NCBI RefSeq assembly: GCF_017305435.1
Contig: NZ_JAFKIP010000008.1
Span: 123,216 to 187,215 of the forward strand
Length of the DNA: 64,000 bases
Reading direction: 5' to 3'
Source of the DNA: Microbacterium sp.
GTDB lineage: Bacteria; Actinomycetota; Actinomycetes; Actinomycetales; Microbacteriaceae
In this document: one piece after another, positions 61,010 through 64,000 of the stretch
Position numbering within the stretch: the stretch's first letter is position 1
Layout: each line of letters opens with the position of its first letter
Made by a program: the position numbers and the translations under genes
The notes under the pieces: model-generated
Told to the model about the DNA's origin: nothing
Database searches by the model: none
The model's input: only the letters and a program-made list of their open reading frames with translations

Positions 61010-61960
61010 TCAGTGCGCGGCGCGGAACTCGCTCGGCGACACGTCGAACGCGGTCTTGAAAGCGCGGCTGAAGTGCGCGGCGTCCACGAAGCCCCAGCGC
61101 GCGGCGATCGCCGCGACCGGACGGTCTGCCAGCACGGGGTCGATCAGGTCGCGGCGGCACTGTTCGAGCCGGCGTGTGCGGATCCACGTCGACACCGTCG
61201 TGCCCTGCGCCTGGAACAGGCCGTGCAGATGCCGCGTGGAGATGAAGTGCGCCGCCGCGATCGACGTCGGTCCGAGATCGGCGGACGCGAGGTTGCGCTC
61301 GATGTGCGAGCGGATCCGCTGCATGAGGGCCCGATGCGGGTCGGCGAGGGCGTCGTCGAGCCCGAGCTCGCGGGTGAAGACGGTCGTGACGAGATCGAGC
61401 GCGCTGTGGGCGAGGCGCGCCCCCGTCGAGCCGCGGAACTGGTCCAGATTCGCCGCCAGCTGCATGAGGTAGGGGCTGACGACGGCGCCGAGCCCCTCCG
61501 ATCCCGCGATGCGCACGGCGGTCAACTGCCCCACCATGTCGGCGGGGAGGGTGATGAGGTGGCGGGGGAACATCACCACCATCGTGCGGAAGTCTTCGTC
61601 GAACGTGAGCGTGTACGGGCGGCTCGTGTCGTACACGGCGAGGTCGCCGGGGGTGAGGACGGCCTCGCGGTCGTCCTGGATCAGGAGGCCCGTGCCGGCC
61701 AGCATGAGGCTGACCTTGAAGTGCGGGCGGTCGTCGCGTGCGATGAGCTCGGGCGTGCGCTCGACGACGTGCTCGGTCGCGCGGACGTCGCTGATGTGCA
61801 CCTCGTCGATCCCGGCGCCGCGGATGACGCCGCGGAAGCGGTCGGAGCGGCGGGAAGTCACGTGCAGAGGCACGAACGAGTCGTTGACCGCCGCGCGGAA
61901 GGCGCTGATGTCGCGCGCGATCGTGGTGGAGACCACCGCATCACGGAAAGTCGTCGGCAT
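61010..61960 (-). CDS. AraC-family activator, FeaR-like
   Basis: 316 residues. An N-terminal AraC_binding_2 sensor domain (about 20-190; VSLMLAGTGLLIQDDREAVLTPGDLAVYDTSRPY) is followed by two helix-turn-helix units at about 215-314, ending RWGFVDAAHFSRAFKTAFDVSPSEFR. This layout is that of FeaR, which activates aromatic-amine oxidation in E. coli. It lies directly upstream of the MoaF-transporter operon and probably activates it. A TCGTATACGATCTG site lies 33 bp upstream of its start. Confidence 0.87.
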   Translation of the reverse strand: MPTTFRDAVVSTTIARDISAFRAAVNDSFVPLHVTSRRSDRFRGVIRGAGIDEVHISDVRATEHVVERTPELIARDDRPHFKVSLMLAGTGLLIQDDREAVLTPGDLAVYDTSRPYTLTFDEDFRTMVVMFPRHLITLPADMVGQLTAVRIAGSEGLGAVVSPYLMQLAANLDQFRGSTGARLAHSALDLVTTVFTRELGLDDALADPHRALMQRIRSHIERNLASADLGPTSIAAAHFISTRHLHGLFQAQGTTVSTWIRTRRLEQCRRDLIDPVLADRPVAAIAARWGFVDAAHFSRAFKTAFDVSPSEFRAAH

Positions 61961-61992
61961 CGCCGGAACCTCGATTCTGGACCGTGGACGTC

Positions 61993-62007
61993 ATCGTATA
62001 CGATCTG
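61993..62007. promoter_or_regulatory. Perfect palindrome ATCGTATACGAT upstream of the AraC gene
   Basis: The 12-bp perfect dyad at 61993-62004 is part of TCGTATACGATCTG (61994-62007), a word identical to that at 34353-34366. It lies between the AraC gene and the sulfatase gene end. Confidence 0.55.
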
Positions 62008-62096
62008 ATGTCCGCCCATGATAGCTCTTTCCGCCGCCCACGGCCAATGATTCGGGTCCGTGCCGGCTCGAGGGAGAGAGGTGCTCATCGTGCCGT

Positions 62097-64000
62097 TCAG
62101 TCCGCAAGGGCACTCACGGCCTCGTCGATGGCGCGCAGCACGCCAGGATCGAACGGCGAGCGCGCTCCGGGAACGTAGCGCACGCGTCTGAGATCGCCGC
62201 CGGTGAAGCGTGACGCGCCGGTGCGTTCGTACCGGTCCCAGTCGACGGGGCTGCCGTAGTCGTATCCGACGCTGATCCCGGTGAAGGGCGCCATCCCGAG
62301 AAGCATCGGCACGCTTCCCAGTCCGACGAGGCTCCGACCGGCGGCGAGGACGGTGAGCGACCAGCGCAGCTCGGGCTGCTCGTCGAACACCAGCACGAGC
62401 TCGTGTCTCCCCGGCGGGAGCGGCTCTGAGGTCGCCCGATGCATGAGCCCGTATGCGTTGTAGGCGAGGGCCAGCCGACCGTCCTCCAGCGCGAGCGAGT
62501 AGCCGCCGCCCTGGTCGCCGTGAGCGAGGAGCACGCCGGTCGACAGCGGTGTCGTCTCGATGTCGATCTCGACACGGAACGACCGGAGGACCGTGAGCTT
62601 CGCCGATCGGAAGCGCTCGAGGGGCGGACGGAATGCGGGCAGTGTCACGGGCTCGGCGAGGACCGCCTCCGTCTCGGGGCGCACCGTTCCGAGCGACCCG
62701 TCATCGTCGAGGGGGAAGACCGTGTTGGACCACGCCTCCTCGCGCCACTGCGCGGCGAGACGCGCCACCGTGCCGGGGTCGCCGTCGGCGAGATCCCTCG
62801 TCTCGGTGGGGTCGGTGCGGAGGTCGTACAGTTCCCAGCGTCCTCCCGCGGCGCCTTCCTCCTTGCGGGGCGCGGTGGGGGAGACGACTTTCAGGCCGTT
62901 CTCGTACAGCGCGCGCTGACCGCCGACCTCGAAGTACTGACGGGTGCGGGAAACGGATGCCGGGTCTTCGAGGGCGTGCACGAACGACCGACCGTCGACG
63001 TCGGTGGCCGGTACCCCCGCGCGTTGGACGAGCGGTGCGACGCCGACGAGGTCGAGCACGGTCGGCGCGATGTCGGAGACGAAGACGAACTGACGCCGGA
63101 GGCCGGCCAGTTCGGCGCGCGGTGCGTTCGGCCAGGACAGCACGAGCGGAGCGTGCACCCCGCCCTCGTAGGGAGTCGACTTGAAAGCGCGGAACGGTGT
63201 GTTCGAGACGCGCGCCCAGCCCGACGGGTACTGGCTGAACATCCGGGGACCGCCGATCAGTGACGGGTCCCGCGGCGCGTCTGCGATCCATCCCTCCGGC
63301 AGTGGAGTGTCGATGCCGAACTGGGCGAAGTAACTGCGCGTTCCCGACGGGCCGCCCTCCGCGGTGCCACCGTTGTCGCTCGTCACGATGATGATGGTGT
63401 CCTCACGCTCTCCGAGCTCGTCGAGGCGGGCCAGGAGACGTCCGATGCTCTGATCGATCTCGTCGACGGCGGCGGCGTAGGCCTCCATGTGACGCGCGAA
63501 GAGCTCGTGCTCAGAGGGGGAGAGGTCCTCCCAGGGACGGATGCCCGCGGCATCCGGATCATCGTCGGCCGGCAGGGTGGCGTCCTCCGAGACGATCCCC
63601 GCATGACGCTGCCGCTCGAACCGCTCCGCACGCAGCACGTTCCAGCCCGCTTCATAGCGGCCGCGGTACTTCGCGATGTCGATGTCCTTGGCCTGGATCG
63701 GGCCGTGGACGGAGGTGTGGGCGAAGTAGAGGAAGAACGGGCGGTGCGGGTCGTTCGTGCGGAGGTCGTCGATCATCCCGATGGCCCGGTCGGTGAGGTC
63801 GTCGGTGAGGAAGTACTCCGGCGCGAACTCGGGCACGTCGAGCGGGGAGTTGTCCGACACCAGGCGGTGCGGATGGTGCAGCGAGGTGAAGCCGTCCATG
63901 CACCCGAAATAGCGGTCGAATCCCCGCTGGAGCGGCCATGACGACTTGTCCGCCGCATCGTGCAGTCGGGACTCGACGGTGAGGTGCCACTTACCGACCA
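62097..64000 (-). CDS. Arylsulfatase (5' end outside window)
   Basis: At least 634 residues. Reading in from the right edge gives GKWHL and RGFDRYFGCMDG, then FFLYFAHTSVHGPIQA, IIIVTSDNGG and TPYEGGVHAPLVLSWPN, all classic type I sulfatase motifs. The formylglycine signature (Cys/Ser-x-Pro-x-Arg) lies upstream, outside the window. A C-terminal beta-sandwich domain of about 150 residues follows the sulfatase core. It hydrolyses sulfate esters, perhaps of phenols. The apparent ATG at 63899 is internal, because the homology continues to the edge. Confidence 0.9.
   Translation of the reverse strand, partial: VGKWHLTVESRLHDAADKSSWPLQRGFDRYFGCMDGFTSLHHPHRLVSDNSPLDVPEFAPEYFLTDDLTDRAIGMIDDLRTNDPHRPFFLYFAHTSVHGPIQAKDIDIAKYRGRYEAGWNVLRAERFERQRHAGIVSEDATLPADDDPDAAGIRPWEDLSPSEHELFARHMEAYAAAVDEIDQSIGRLLARLDELGEREDTIIIVTSDNGGTAEGGPSGTRSYFAQFGIDTPLPEGWIADAPRDPSLIGGPRMFSQYPSGWARVSNTPFRAFKSTPYEGGVHAPLVLSWPNAPRAELAGLRRQFVFVSDIAPTVLDLVGVAPLVQRAGVPATDVDGRSFVHALEDPASVSRTRQYFEVGGQRALYENGLKVVSPTAPRKEEGAAGGRWELYDLRTDPTETRDLADGDPGTVARLAAQWREEAWSNTVFPLDDDGSLGTVRPETEAVLAEPVTLPAFRPPLERFRSAKLTVLRSFRVEIDIETTPLSTGVLLAHGDQGGGYSLALEDGRLALAYNAYGLMHRATSEPLPPGRHELVLVFDEQPELRWSLTVLAAGRSLVGLGSVPMLLGMAPFTGISVGYDYGSPVDWDRYERTGASRFTGGDLRRVRYVPGARSPFDPGVLRAIDEAVSALAD

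Noticed and set aside
63773-63958. Start of the sulfatase at ATG 63899 or nearby small ORFs
   Set aside because: Sulfatase motifs GKWHL and RGFDRYFGC continue in frame to the window edge, so the gene is cut rather than short.

Overview
The window is high-GC chromosomal DNA of an actinobacterium, most likely a Microbacterium or close relative (Microbacteriaceae). The reasons are the GC-rich third positions, the heavy use of the words GGATGCC/GGCATCC inside genes, GTGA and ATGA overlaps between operon genes, a ZTP riboswitch in front of glyA, and the gene families present. I see no rRNA, tRNA, prophage, transposase, CRISPR array or origin.

Layout. 1-1.4 kb: the end of a cell-wall protein gene and a small lipoprotein. 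1.4-7.7 kb: a chitobiose/N-acetylglucosamine import and use operon (ROK repressor, binding protein, two permeases, ROK kinase, nagB). 7.8-12 kb: a membrane protein, a GlcD-type flavin oxidase with a DUF2568 protein, and an unusual sigma factor fused to its own anti-sigma and surface domains. 12.4-15.2 kb: nagA and an intracellular GH20 hexosaminidase, which carry a site like the ROK operator and so belong to the same regulon. 15.3-17.7 kb: ZTP riboswitch, glyA, folD. 17.8-25 kb: CtaG-like protein, a polar amino-acid ABC transporter, a membrane protein, glutamate decarboxylase, a transglutaminase-like protein, Dps.

25-40 kb is an aromatic-acid catabolic region: homoprotocatechuate meta-cleavage genes (aldolase, hydratase, ring-cleavage dioxygenase, semialdehyde dehydrogenase), a GntR regulator, a fumarylacetoacetate-hydrolase/RraA fusion, an MHS transporter, an IclR regulator with a phenolic FAD monooxygenase, then a Na+/H+ antiporter and a thiamine-diphosphate enzyme. 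40-45 kb: a winged-helix protein and the ferrous-iron/DyP system efeUOB with an iron-box-like site. 45-62 kb is a second catabolic cluster of unknown substrate: aldehyde dehydrogenase, GMC oxidase, three SDRs, amidohydrolase, amino-acid/amine permease, a Liv-type ABC transporter with a fused LivM-LivG, two MoaF-family proteins and a FeaR-like AraC regulator. The right edge holds most of an arylsulfatase.

The most unusual signal is not a gene. About eleven spacers, and one coding region, carry locus-specific short motifs repeated at a strict 19, 20 or 21 bp period and arranged as direct copies followed by inverted copies. The motif differs between loci while the geometry is kept. Two loci 22 kb apart share one of these arrays with identical spacing. 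One array is translated in frame as the linker of the two-domain FAH-RraA enzyme.
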